Source: JAYZAP01 sp964645285 (lineage in GTDB: Bacteria > Pseudomonadota > Alphaproteobacteria > JAAXGF01). From it: DNA of 12,360 bases. The stretch spans positions 1 through 12,360 of the forward strand of contig CAZYDR010000107.1 in the NCBI GenBank assembly GCA_964645285.1. Reading direction: 5' to 3'. Each line of letters opens with the position of its first letter. Positions within the stretch are counted from its first letter, which is position 1. The notes under the pieces were generated by a model that was not told where the DNA came from, did not search any database, and saw nothing but the letters and a program-made list of their open reading frames with translations. This document shows positions 6,003 through 12,360 of this stretch, piece after piece. A program made the translations under genes and the position numbers.

Positions 6003-8814
6003 CACTCTCTCCGTCACTTGTCTGTTCCGTGGCCGTATCGACGCCGCCCTCGCCATCAACAGCGTCCGCTTCTTCGTCGTCATCCTTTTCGCCCATATCG
6101 GGCAACCAAGCAACCGAGACTACCCGTTCATCGTCGGAGACCTTGAACAGGGTCACCCCCTGGGTGCGGCGGCTGGCGATACGGACGTCGTGGACCGGCG
6201 ATCGGATCAACTGACCGCCATTGGTCACCAGCATAATCTGATCACTAGCGGCGATGGGGAATGTGGCCACCACCTGGCCGTTACGCTCCGAGGTTTCGAT
6301 GTTGACGATGCCTTGCCCGCCCCGTCCGGTGACCCGGTAATCATAGGCCGACGTACGCTTGCCGAAGCCGTTCTCCGTAACCGAGAGAATAAACTCCTCG
6401 GACGCCGTCAGTTCATCGAACCGCGCATCTTCCATAGGCACGCCTTCGGGCAGGGCGACGTCGGCACCGTCGCCGTTCTCACCGGCCTCGGCGCGGCGCC
6501 GGGCGCTGGCAATCCGAATATAGGCGTCGCGCTCCTCCGTCGTGGCGTTGACGAGGCCGAGCACGGACAAAGAAATCACGTCATCGCCCTTGGCCAGTTT
6601 GATGCCGCGCACGCCGACCGAGTTACGGCCGGTGAAGAGTCGGACGCCTTGCTCGGTTTCAGTCTCGGCCCCGTCAACCACCTTGGTCACCAGCTTCGAA
6701 ACATGGAAGCGGATGCACTTGCCGCCCCGGGTGGCGAGCAGGATATCGTCGGCCGGCGCGCAGGGCTTTACGCCGATGAGATGGCTACCGTCGTCGAGCT
6801 TCATGGCGATCTTGCCATTGGTCCGAATGTTGGCGAAGTCAGACAGGGCGTTGCGCCGCACCTTGCCGTCCGACGTGGCAAACATGACGTGGAGATCGCC
6901 CCAGCTGTCCTCATCCTCGGGCATGGGCATGACTGTCGAGATGGTCTCGCCGTCATCGAGCGGCAGCAGGTTGATCAGCGCCTTGCCCCGGGCTTGGGGC
7001 GTGCCCAAGGGCAAGCGGTAGACCTTGAGGGTGTAGGCAATACCCGTAGTCGAGAAGAACAGCAGCGGCGTGTGGGTGTTGACCACATAGACCTGGCCGA
7101 CGAAATCCTCGTCCCGGGTACTCATACCGGCGCGGCCCTTGCCGCCGCGGCGCTGGGCCCGGTAGGTCGACAGCGGCACCCGTTTGATGTAGCCGCCGTG
7201 ACTCACGGTGACGACCATGTCCTCGCGCTGGATCAGGTCCTCGATGTCGTGCTCGAACTCGTTTACTTCGATGAACGTGCGCCGCGGGTTGGCGAACTTC
7301 TCCTTCATCTCGGCGAGTTCTTCGCGAAGGATGTCCAGCAGCCGCGGCCGGGAGCGCAGGATATTCAGGTACTCGGCGATGCGCTTGGCGATCTCGTCGA
7401 GTTCCTCGCCGATCTTGTCGCGCTCGAGGCCGGTGAGGCGATGGAGGCGCAGATCGAGGATAGCGCGGGCCTGAACTTCAGTGAGGCTATACATACCGTC
7501 GGTAAGCCGCGCACCCGGCGCCTCGACCAACTCGATCAGCGCTTCCACACTCACGACCGGCCAGGGTGTCGCCATCAACCCCTCACGGGCGGCCACCGGA
7601 TCAGAGGACTTGCGAATCAGCGCGATAATCGGGTCGAGGTTGACCACGGCGATAACCAGACCGACCAACACATGGGCACGGTCGCGGGCCTTGTTGAGTT
7701 CGAACGTGGTACGCCGTCGGATAACCTCTTCGCGGAAATCGACGAAGGCAACGATCAGTTCCTTGAGCGACACTAGGCGCGGCCGGCCATGATGAATCGC
7801 CAGCATATTGACGCCGAACGTGGTTTGCAGCGGGGTGAAGCGGAACAACTGGTTGAGCACGATTTCGGCCATGGCGTCGCGCTTAAGCTCGATCACCACG
7901 CGGACCCCGTCGCGGTCGGATTCATCGCGCATCTCGGAGATGCCCTCGACCCGCTTCTCGCGCACCACTTCGGCGATACGCTCGATCATCCGCGACTTGT
8001 TGACCTGATAGGGAATCTCGGTGACGACGATGGCTTCGCGGTCTTTGCGAATTTCCTCGATGTGGGTCTTGCTGCGCACGACCACCGAACCGCGACCGGT
8101 CTCGAAAGCCTGGCGCACGCCGGTCTTGCCGAGAATGATGCCGCCGGTGGGGAAGTCGGGACCTTGGACCAGCTCCAACAACTGCTCGAAAGTCACATTC
8201 GGGTCGTCGATATAAGCGCCGCAGGCGTCGATGATCTCGCCCAGATTATGGGGCGGGATGTTGGTCGCCATGCCCACGGCGATACCGCCGGCGCCGTTGG
8301 CCAGCAGATTGGGAAAGCGCGCCGGCAGGACGATGGGCTCCCGGGTGCTTTCGTCGTAGTTGGCCTGGAAATCGACAGTGTCCTTGTCGATATCCTCGAT
8401 GATGGCGTGGGCCGCGCGCTCCAGCCGCACTTCGGTGTAACGCATGGCGGCTGCCCGGTCGCCGTCCATGGAACCAAAGTTACCCTGGCCGTCGATCAGC
8501 GGCACCCGCATGGAGAAATCCTGGGCCATGCGCACCATGGCGTCGTAGATCGCCTGATCGCCATGGGGGTGATATTTACCCATAACGTCGCCGACCACCC
8601 GGGCCGATTTGCGATACTGCTTATCAGCGGTATAGCCCGCCTCGCTCATGGCATAGAGGATGCGACGATGCACCGGCTTGAGGCCGTCGCGGGCATCGGG
8701 TAGCGCTCGAGAGACGATCACGCTCATGGCGTAATCGAGGTAGGAGCGCTTCATCTCCTCCTCGATCGCGACGGGCGTTACGTCAAATTCCGGTGGTGAT
8801 TCGGTGGTACTCAC
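5995..8814 (-). CDS. gyrA: DNA gyrase subunit A
   Basis: GyrA cuts and rejoins DNA in the A2B2 gyrase that adds negative supercoils using ATP. Numbering is from the GTG at 8814 (939 residues). The active-site tyrosine is Tyr126 (AAMRYTE). The winged-helix segment ARVVGDVMGKYHPHGD is intact, and the gyrase-specific GyrA box QRRGGKG lies at 554-560, which separates it from ParC. The C-terminal pinwheel contains an insertion at about 758-805, as in alphaproteobacterial GyrA, and ends in an acidic tail (about 906-939). Gln87 occupies the place of E. coli Ser83, while Asp91 matches Asp87. A TTG at 8820 is the alternative start; no Shine-Dalgarno is visible for either. First gene of the string. Confidence 0.97.
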   Translation of the reverse strand: MSTTESPPEFDVTPVAIEEEMKRSYLDYAMSVIVSRALPDARDGLKPVHRRILYAMSEAGYTADKQYRKSARVVGDVMGKYHPHGDQAIYDAMVRMAQDFSMRVPLIDGQGNFGSMDGDRAAAMRYTEVRLERAAHAIIEDIDKDTVDFQANYDESTREPIVLPARFPNLLANGAGGIAVGMATNIPPHNLGEIIDACGAYIDDPNVTFEQLLELVQGPDFPTGGIILGKTGVRQAFETGRGSVVVRSKTHIEEIRKDREAIVVTEIPYQVNKSRMIERIAEVVREKRVEGISEMRDESDRDGVRVVIELKRDAMAEIVLNQLFRFTPLQTTFGVNMLAIHHGRPRLVSLKELIVAFVDFREEVIRRRTTFELNKARDRAHVLVGLVIAVVNLDPIIALIRKSSDPVAAREGLMATPWPVVSVEALIELVEAPGARLTDGMYSLTEVQARAILDLRLHRLTGLERDKIGEELDEIAKRIAEYLNILRSRPRLLDILREELAEMKEKFANPRRTFIEVNEFEHDIEDLIQREDMVVTVSHGGYIKRVPLSTYRAQRRGGKGRAGMSTRDEDFVGQVYVVNTHTPLLFFSTTGIAYTLKVYRLPLGTPQARGKALINLLPLDDGETISTVMPMPEDEDSWGDLHVMFATSDGKVRRNALSDFANIRTNGKIAMKLDDGSHLIGVKPCAPADDILLATRGGKCIRFHVSKLVTKVVDGAETETEQGVRLFTGRNSVGVRGIKLAKGDDVISLSVLGLVNATTEERDAYIRIASARRRAEAGENGDGADVALPEGVPMEDARFDELTASEEFILSVTENGFGKRTSAYDYRVTGRGGQGIVNIETSERNGQVVATFPIAASDQIMLVTNGGQLIRSPVHDVRIASRRTQGVTLFKVSDDERVVSVAWLPDMGEKDDDEEADAVDGEGGVDTATEQTSDGESDG

Positions 8815-8819
8815 GAGCA

Positions 8820-8849
8820 ATTATACCGGTGCCCGAAGCGGACGCTGAA
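8820..8849 (-). promoter_or_regulatory. Candidate proximal promoter of gyrA
   Basis: A perfect -10 hexamer TATAAT (8825-8820, minus strand) lies just upstream of gyrA. A weak -35-like TTCAGC (8849-8844, 3 of 6) is 18 bp upstream. If used, transcription would begin at or next to the GTG at 8814, giving an mRNA with almost no leader and excluding the TTG at 8820 as start. The weak -35 and lack of a Shine-Dalgarno leave this uncertain. Confidence 0.35.
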
Positions 8850-8892
8850 GAGGCATGAAGGGATATTTATGTACATCATCAGTTCACCTGAA

Positions 8893-8921
8893 AATATAGC
8901 GGATCACGGCCCGCGAAACAA
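8893..8921 (-). promoter_or_regulatory. Candidate distal promoter of gyrA
   Basis: On the minus strand TTGTTT (8921-8916) and TATATT (8898-8893, 5 of 6 match to the -10) are separated by 17 bp. A start near 8886 would give a leader of about 70 nt before gyrA. The surrounding 8826-9000 is distinctly AT-rich compared with the genes on either side, as expected of a promoter region serving gyrA and perhaps the divergent phosphotransferase gene. Call based on consensus and spacing only. Confidence 0.35.
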
Positions 8922-9101
8922 TCAAATAGACAGTTTATGTTGGGCGACTATCACATTGAAAAAACTTGACTATTTATCGCACAAACGGAACGTTTCGTGG
9001 CCTTTTCAGAGACTCGGGCCAAATCGTCGATTCAACGGCGTAGACGCCCCGCCCATCGCTGCACTAAGGTCGCCCTCGCACCCGCCACGCGAGGACCGAA
9101 T

Positions 9102-10100
9102 ATGACGCCGGCAAGCCAACCCACCCTGACCGATGTGGTCACCCATATCGATACCTTCGGCGCCACCGCCGCGGCCCGGTTTGGCCTTCGCCCGACCGCG
9201 CCATTGGAACTGCTATCGCACCGCGAGAACGCCGTGTTCCGCCTCGACGATGGCGTCACGGGCGCGCGCTATGTATTGCGGGTTCACCGGCCCGGCTATC
9301 AAAACCAGCGCAGCATTCGCTCCGAACTCACCTGGATGGAAGCCCTGACCGAGGCCGGCGTCGATACTCCGTCGGCCTTGCCCGGAATTGGCGGCGATCC
9401 GGTGCAGGCGGTCGCCCTCGACGGCGGCGGCGCGCCGTTTGACTGCGATGTGCTGCACTGGATCGAGGGCGTGCCGGCAGGCGATACCGACCTGGCCGAG
9501 ACCTATCGTCTGGTCGGTTCGATCAACGCCCGCATGCACGGTCATGTTCAGCAGTGGTCCCTGCCGGACGGCTTCGAGCGTCATGTGTGGGACGAGGACG
9601 GCATGGTCGGGCCTGCCCCGCTGTGGGGACGCTTCGGCGATCACGAGGCTCTGACCGGCGAACAGCGGGCCCTGCTGACCGAGGCCCGCGACAAAGTTCG
9701 CGAACGGGTCATCGCCTTCGGCAAGGGCCCCGACCGCTACGGCCTGATCCACGCCGATGTGCTGCCGGAAAACATCATGGTGACCAAAGACGGCCCTATG
9801 GTCATCGACTTTGATGACTGCGGTTTCGGCTGGTTCCTCTACGACTACGCCACCTGCGTCTCGTTCCACGAGCGCGAGGACAGCTTCGACACCGTCCATA
9901 ACGCCTGGGTCGAAGGCTATCGCAGCGTGGCCCCCCTGCCCGACGAAATCCTCAAAGAGGCCCTGACCTTCCGCCTGGCCCGCTATATTGTCGTTCTCGG
10001 CTGGCTCCACGGCCGCCGGGACAGCCCCTTCGCCGCCGAGTACACCCCAACGGCCATCAAAACGGCCTGCTCCCTGGCGCGGGAGTTTCTTGGTAAGTGA
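9102..10100 (+). CDS. APH/SrkA-type phosphotransferase family protein
   Basis: This 332-residue protein has the aminoglycoside phosphotransferase / choline kinase / SrkA kinase fold, which uses ATP to phosphorylate a small molecule or protein hydroxyl. The catalytic loop LIHADVLPEN gives His217, Asp219 and Asn224, and VIDFDD at 234-239 supplies the metal-binding Asp236. HRENAVFRL at 40-48 is the glycine-loop counterpart, with a probable ATP lysine replaced by Arg60 in YVLRVHRPG. The substrate is unknown; homoserine, sugars, choline or protein are all possible. The start ATG at 9102 follows GAGGA (9091-9095) by 6 nt; the frame is open further upstream but lacks family-like sequence. It lies opposite to gyrA and ssb, between them, so it does not belong to the same transcript. 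Confidence 0.85.
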   Translation: MTPASQPTLTDVVTHIDTFGATAAARFGLRPTAPLELLSHRENAVFRLDDGVTGARYVLRVHRPGYQNQRSIRSELTWMEALTEAGVDTPSALPGIGGDPVQAVALDGGGAPFDCDVLHWIEGVPAGDTDLAETYRLVGSINARMHGHVQQWSLPDGFERHVWDEDGMVGPAPLWGRFGDHEALTGEQRALLTEARDKVRERVIAFGKGPDRYGLIHADVLPENIMVTKDGPMVIDFDDCGFGWFLYDYATCVSFHEREDSFDTVHNAWVEGYRSVAPLPDEILKEALTFRLARYIVVLGWLHGRRDSPFAAEYTPTAIKTACSLAREFLGK

Positions 10101-10142
10101 AGGAAAGTAGGAGAATAGCTTTCAGCCATCAGCTTTCTTTCA

Positions 10143-10216
10143 GCCCGCGACTGCGGGTCGCCGACCGTTCGGCGGGAGCCTGCGTGACGATTGAACGCAG
10201 TCCACCGCTAGGTGGA
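10143..10216. repeat. Four consecutive small hairpins between convergent genes
   Basis: Four perfect inverted repeats follow one another in the 129-bp gap between the phosphotransferase stop and the ssb stop. They are CCCGC/GCGGG (10144-10157, 4-nt loop), CGCCGA/TCGGCG (10159-10174, 4-nt loop), CTGCGT/ACGCAG (10180-10200, 9-nt loop) and TCCACC/GGTGGA (10201-10216, 4-nt loop). None is followed by a T-run, so they are not standard intrinsic terminators. Just before them, AGCTTTC occurs twice (10117-10123 and 10131-10137). Function unknown; transcript-end protection or a structured RNA are options. Confidence 0.6.
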
Positions 10217-10229
10217 AGTTAAGACCCCC

Positions 10230-10682
10230 CTAGAACGGAATATCGTCGTCCAGGTCTCCGCCGCCACCGCCAGCCGGAGGGGCGCTACCGCCGCCTCCAA
10301 CACCGCCGTAGTCGCCACCACCGCCCTCGCCGCGGGAGTCGAGCATGGTCAGGGTGCTGTTGAAGCGGCGCAGGACGACCTCGGTGGAGTACTTCTCGAC
10401 GCCTTGCTGGTCGGTCCACTTGCGGGTCTGGAGCTGGCCCTCGATGTAGAGTTTCGAGCCCTTGCGCAGGTACTTCTGGGCGACGTCGCAAAGCCGCTCG
10501 TCGAAGACTACCACCCGGTGCCACTCGGTCTTCTCGCGGCGCTCGCCGGATGAGCGGTCGGTCCAGCGCTCCGAGGTGGCGAGGCTGAGATTGACCACCG
10601 GATCGCCGCTCGACATCGAGCGAACCTCGGGATCGCGCCCCAGATTACCGACCAGAATGACCTTGTTGACACTACCCGACAT
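10230..10682 (-). CDS. ssb: Single-stranded DNA-binding protein
   Basis: SSB coats single-stranded DNA as a tetramer during replication, repair and recombination. The 150-residue protein has the OB-fold domain at about 1-110, opening with SVNKVILVGNLGRDPEVR and containing WHRVVVFDERLCDVAQKYLRKGSKLYIEGQ-like family segments, then a glycine-rich linker (about 116-142) and the acidic partner-recruiting tail ending DDDIPF. The ATG at 10682 is preceded on the minus strand by AGGGGGAG at about 7 nt. In many alphaproteobacteria ssb stands directly before gyrA; here an inverted phosphotransferase gene lies between the two. The linker is short, making this a rather compact SSB. Confidence 0.97.
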   Translation of the reverse strand: MSGSVNKVILVGNLGRDPEVRSMSSGDPVVNLSLATSERWTDRSSGERREKTEWHRVVVFDERLCDVAQKYLRKGSKLYIEGQLQTRKWTDQQGVEKYSTEVVLRRFNSTLTMLDSRGEGGGGDYGGVGGGGSAPPAGGGGGDLDDDIPF

Positions 10683-10764
10683 GGCGCCGCTCCCCCTGCG
10701 ATGACTTGGCTATTTTCCTAGCGGACATACTAACCGGATTCGCCGCCACAGAAGAAAGAAATTT

Positions 10765-10871
10765 GGACCACAGATACACAGAGACACAAAGAAGCAAGAA
10801 AGAATCTCAGGGGCGCTACGCGCCAAGAAAACCTTCTCCCCTTACCTTCTTCCTCTGTGTCTCTGTGGTCC
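10765..10871. repeat. Long imperfect palindrome with 69-nt centre
   Basis: The arms 10765-10783 and 10853-10871 pair at 18 of 19 positions; the only mismatch is T10775 against C10861. Each arm is built from ACAGA/CACAG-type purine-rich words beginning GGACCACAGA. The centre is mostly A/G on the left and C/T on the right and holds a small perfect hairpin, GGCGC/GCGCC (10812-10824). It lies between divergent ssb and the flagellar-rod-like gene, 83 bp from the former. From memory, similar CCACAGAGACACAGAG words recur as dispersed intergenic repeats in unrelated environmental bacteria; this could not be checked here. Confidence 0.8.
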
Positions 10872-10921
10872 ATTAACCTTGGATGCTCGGCGCGGCGCGG
10901 ACCCCCGACCGTTTGGCGCCC

Positions 10922-10937
10922 TTAAACCCCCGTTAAC
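10922..10937 (+). promoter_or_regulatory. CtrA-type binding site
   Basis: TTAAACCCCCGTTAAC matches the CtrA consensus TTAA-N7-TTAAC at every fixed base. CtrA is the alphaproteobacterial response regulator that controls flagellar and cell-cycle genes. The site ends 40 nt before the TTG start of the rod-like gene, a suitable place for promoter control. A separate TTAACC half-site is at 10873-10878. The match and position are seen; binding is inferred. Confidence 0.6.
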
Positions 10938-10962
10938 GAATCCCCTGCTAAGAGAGGCCCAT

Positions 10963-10967
10963 GGAGG
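10963..10967 (+). promoter_or_regulatory. Ribosome binding site that sets the TTG start at 10978
   Basis: GGAGG is a strong Shine-Dalgarno lying 10 nt before TTG 10978. The ATG at 10961, which contains its first base region, is in another frame and meets a stop after six codons, so it is not a gene start. Family similarity begins right after the TTG, in agreement. Confidence 0.65.
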
Positions 10968-10977
10968 CTACCCCGGT

Positions 10978-11355
10978 TTGAGTAACACCGTAGGTTTCGC
11001 CCTCGGCGGCATGAACGTCGCCGCCCGGCGTCTGGCGGTGGCGTCGAACAACGTGGTCAACCTGGGCAGCGGCCCGGCCAACAAAACCGGCTTCCACCCC
11101 CTCGAACTCCAACAGATCAGCAACCTGGACAGCGGTCCGACCGCCAAGGTCCGCCCGTCCAACGTCGAACCCCTCAAGACCTACCAGCCGCCCAGCCCTG
11201 ACGCTGACCCCAGCGGCATGGTGCTCCAAGCCAACGTCCAGCTTGAACGCGACATGGGCGAAATGATCGCCGCCCTCCGCGTCTTTGAAGCCAACCTCGC
11301 CACCGTCTCCACCGCCGACAAAATGATCGGCTCGTTGTTTGATGAGGATGTTTAG
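10978..11355 (+). CDS. Flagellar basal-body rod-like protein (FlgC-like, minimal)
   Basis: The 125-residue product carries the two conserved end regions of flagellar rod and hook proteins with little between them. Residues 8-30 (ALGGMNVAARRLAVASNNVVNLG) match the N-terminal rod helix and its A-x-N-N-hinge. Residues 86-119 (NVQLERDMGEMIAALRVFEANLATVSTADKMIGSL) match the C-terminal helix, most like FlgC. In rod proteins these helices pack together in the periplasmic axial structure. The usual N-T-x-T after the asparagines is altered to NLGSGPANKTG. TTG at 10978 is chosen because of GGAGG upstream and the family-like MSNTVGFAL start; the frame stays open back to a TTG at 10879 without homology. 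No other flagellar gene is in the window. Could also be a rod homologue with another role. Confidence 0.75.
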   Translation: MSNTVGFALGGMNVAARRLAVASNNVVNLGSGPANKTGFHPLELQQISNLDSGPTAKVRPSNVEPLKTYQPPSPDADPSGMVLQANVQLERDMGEMIAALRVFEANLATVSTADKMIGSLFDEDV

Positions 11356-11358
11356 CGG

Positions 11359-12270
11359 CTAGTCAGGGTGGCGTAGGTCGGCGAGCCAGCCTTCCACCTG
11401 TTCGCTCTGAGGAGCAGCGCCGATCTCGCGGAACAGCGCCAGACTCTTCCGATACATTTCCTCGGCATCGTTGAGGTCGCCACGGGTCTTGTAAAGACTA
11501 CCCAAGTTGCCGTACTTGCTCGCCATGCTCTCCTTGCGGCCCAGGACCTCGTCGAGCGTCAGGCTCTTGCAATACATTTCCTCGGCAGCGTCGAGGTCGC
11601 CACGGAACGAATAGACGATGCCGAGGTTCCCTGGCGCTGCCGAAATAATGGCCTGATCGTCGACGGAATTGCTGAGGTAAAGAACCCGCTGATAGGCGTC
11701 CGCCGCGTCATCGAGATCTCCCCGCCAGCTCAGCAGGTGCCCGAGTACGATCCAGTCTTCGGCGTTGTCCGGATCGAGTTCAACAGCCTCGCGATAGGCG
11801 TCGAGTGCCTTATCGGTGTCGTACAGGAACGCCAGCGCGCCGATGTGGCGGCTTCCGTGAACGCTTCGGCACCTTCGGCCTTGCGGCGTTCCTTGACACC
11901 CTGAAACACGGCCTCGGCCGCTGCGGTCTCACCCTTGGCCAATAGTGCAAAGCGCCTCTCCGATTCCCGCTGGAGCGTCGGGGCTATCGAGCTCGTTTGA
12001 AAGCGCTTGGACGGCCTCGGTTAACTGGCGATTCTCGTCTTCGAGATTTTCGATCCTTTGTTGAGCATCTCCCAGTTGGGTGCTCAATGCGCCTTCTTGG
12101 TTGGCCGTCTCTCGTAGCGTTTGGACGATGGATGGAACATCGGTTTCCGACTTCGCGAATAACCGGCGGATCGGTGTGAAAAGGAAACTGAAGATCGCGG
12201 CAACTTCGGCAAGCGATCCAAGCAGCACGGCATTGTCGATCAAGAACTGTAGGATGTCCGAGTACCACAT
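11359..12270 (-). pseudogene. TPR repeat protein with membrane-anchored coiled-coil N-terminus, two frameshifts
   Basis: Read from ATG 12270, the protein begins MWYSDILQFLIDNAVLLG, has one hydrophobic segment (about residues 8-33), then a heptad-like coiled coil (about 55-95). The first frame ends in TGA at 11929. Family-like sequence continues in the next frame from about 11987 (APTLQRESERRFALLAKGET, then AAAEAVFQGVKERRKAEGAE), and returns to the first frame near 11850 (HIGALAFLYDTDKALDAYRE), running to TAG 11359 through at least three TPR units that end in GWLADL. The two shifts cancel, so about 303 codons of one gene are recognisable. TPRs bind proteins; the partner is unknown. It is either a recent pseudogene or an intact gene with sequence errors. 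It ends 3 bp from the rod-like gene, tail to tail. Confidence 0.75.
11438..11605 (-). repeat. Near-identical tandem TPR coding repeat, 120-nt period
   Basis: The 48-bp segments 11438-11485 and 11558-11605 agree at 42 of 48 positions and are offset by exactly 120 nt, or 40 codons. Both encode the AEEMY(R/C)KSL helix of successive TPR units, preceded by a shared RGDL. Identity at the DNA level, including third positions, points to recent unit duplication or gene conversion within the gene. Confidence 0.7.
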
Positions 12271-12360
12271 TATGAATAGTCGTATATCACGGTTTGCAGT
12301 TCCCGTTTGTGACTACGCTGGTCCGCACCTCTCGCTACCTCCAAAACTCACTCCACCCCG

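Noticed and set aside
6190..7776. Plus-strand open frame of 528 codons
   Set aside because: It is antisense to gyrA, shows no family motif, and is rich in His, Gln, Asp and Gly as expected of the reverse strand of GC-rich coding DNA.
7789..8703. Plus-strand open frame of 304 codons
   Set aside because: It is the reverse strand of the most conserved part of gyrA and has no motif of its own.
9022..9032. AATCG-T-CGATT palindrome as an operator for the phosphotransferase gene
   Set aside because: Only 5 bp per arm, and no promoter could be placed beside it.
8869..9105. Small plus-strand open frame MYIISSPENIADHG in the gyrA upstream region
   Set aside because: No Shine-Dalgarno, low-complexity AT-rich composition, and it covers the candidate gyrA promoters; no homology recognised.
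9213..10010. Minus-strand open frame of 265 codons
   Set aside because: It is antisense to the phosphotransferase, which has catalytic motifs and a Shine-Dalgarno.
10101..10140. GAAAG/CTTTC pairing as terminator of the phosphotransferase gene
   Set aside because: The stem is 5 bp with an 11-nt loop, AT-rich, and several partners compete; too weak to call.
12271..12360. Promoter for the TPR gene
   Set aside because: TATTCA and GATATA-like words are present but no -35 with proper spacing and no Shine-Dalgarno could be supported.

Overview
The window looks like a chromosomal segment of a GC-rich alphaproteobacterium, probably Rhodospirillales-like or a marine relative. The evidence is a gyrA-coaD-queA-tgt gene string with ssb close by, an alphaproteobacterial-type insertion in the GyrA C-terminal domain, and a perfect CtrA-type site (TTAA-N7-TTAAC) upstream of a flagellar-rod-like gene. 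The lineage is inferred from these traits, not from a database search.

Layout, left to right. (1) 14-177, minus strand: a complete tRNA-Lys(UUU) unit with its own promoter, encoded CCA and an intrinsic terminator. (2) 188-1701: a divergent pair, a GNAT acetyltransferase (minus) and a RhlG-like short-chain dehydrogenase/reductase (plus). (3) 1698-8814, minus: a tight five-gene string transcribed gyrA, coaD, queA, tgt, then a PYROXD2/phytoene-desaturase-like flavoprotein. Junctions are an 8-nt overlap, a 20-nt gap, a 4-nt overlap and a 14-nt gap, which suggests one operon. queA and tgt both act in queuosine tRNA modification, coaD makes a coenzyme A precursor, and gyrA encodes DNA gyrase subunit A. 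The last gene meets the SDR gene tail to tail, with both stop codons inside one CTAG. (4) 9102-10100, plus: an APH/SrkA-type phosphotransferase lying between gyrA and ssb on the opposite strand. (5) 10143-10216: a run of four small hairpins between convergent genes. (6) 10230-10682, minus: ssb. (7) 10765-10871: a long imperfect palindrome. (8) 10978-11355, plus: a small orphan flagellar rod-like protein with a TTG start, a GGAGG ribosome binding site and the CtrA-type site upstream. (9) 11359-12270, minus: a membrane-anchored TPR protein gene broken by two mutually compensating frameshifts.

Most of the window is housekeeping. I see no CRISPR array, insertion sequence, prophage, toxin-antitoxin or defence cassette, and no clear new multi-gene system. 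The items most worth a second look are the orphan rod-like gene with its CtrA-type site, the long palindrome at 10765-10871, the hairpin array at 10143-10216, glutamine at the quinolone-determining position of GyrA, and the doubly frameshifted TPR gene. The last 90 bases (12271-12360) hold nothing I can identify.
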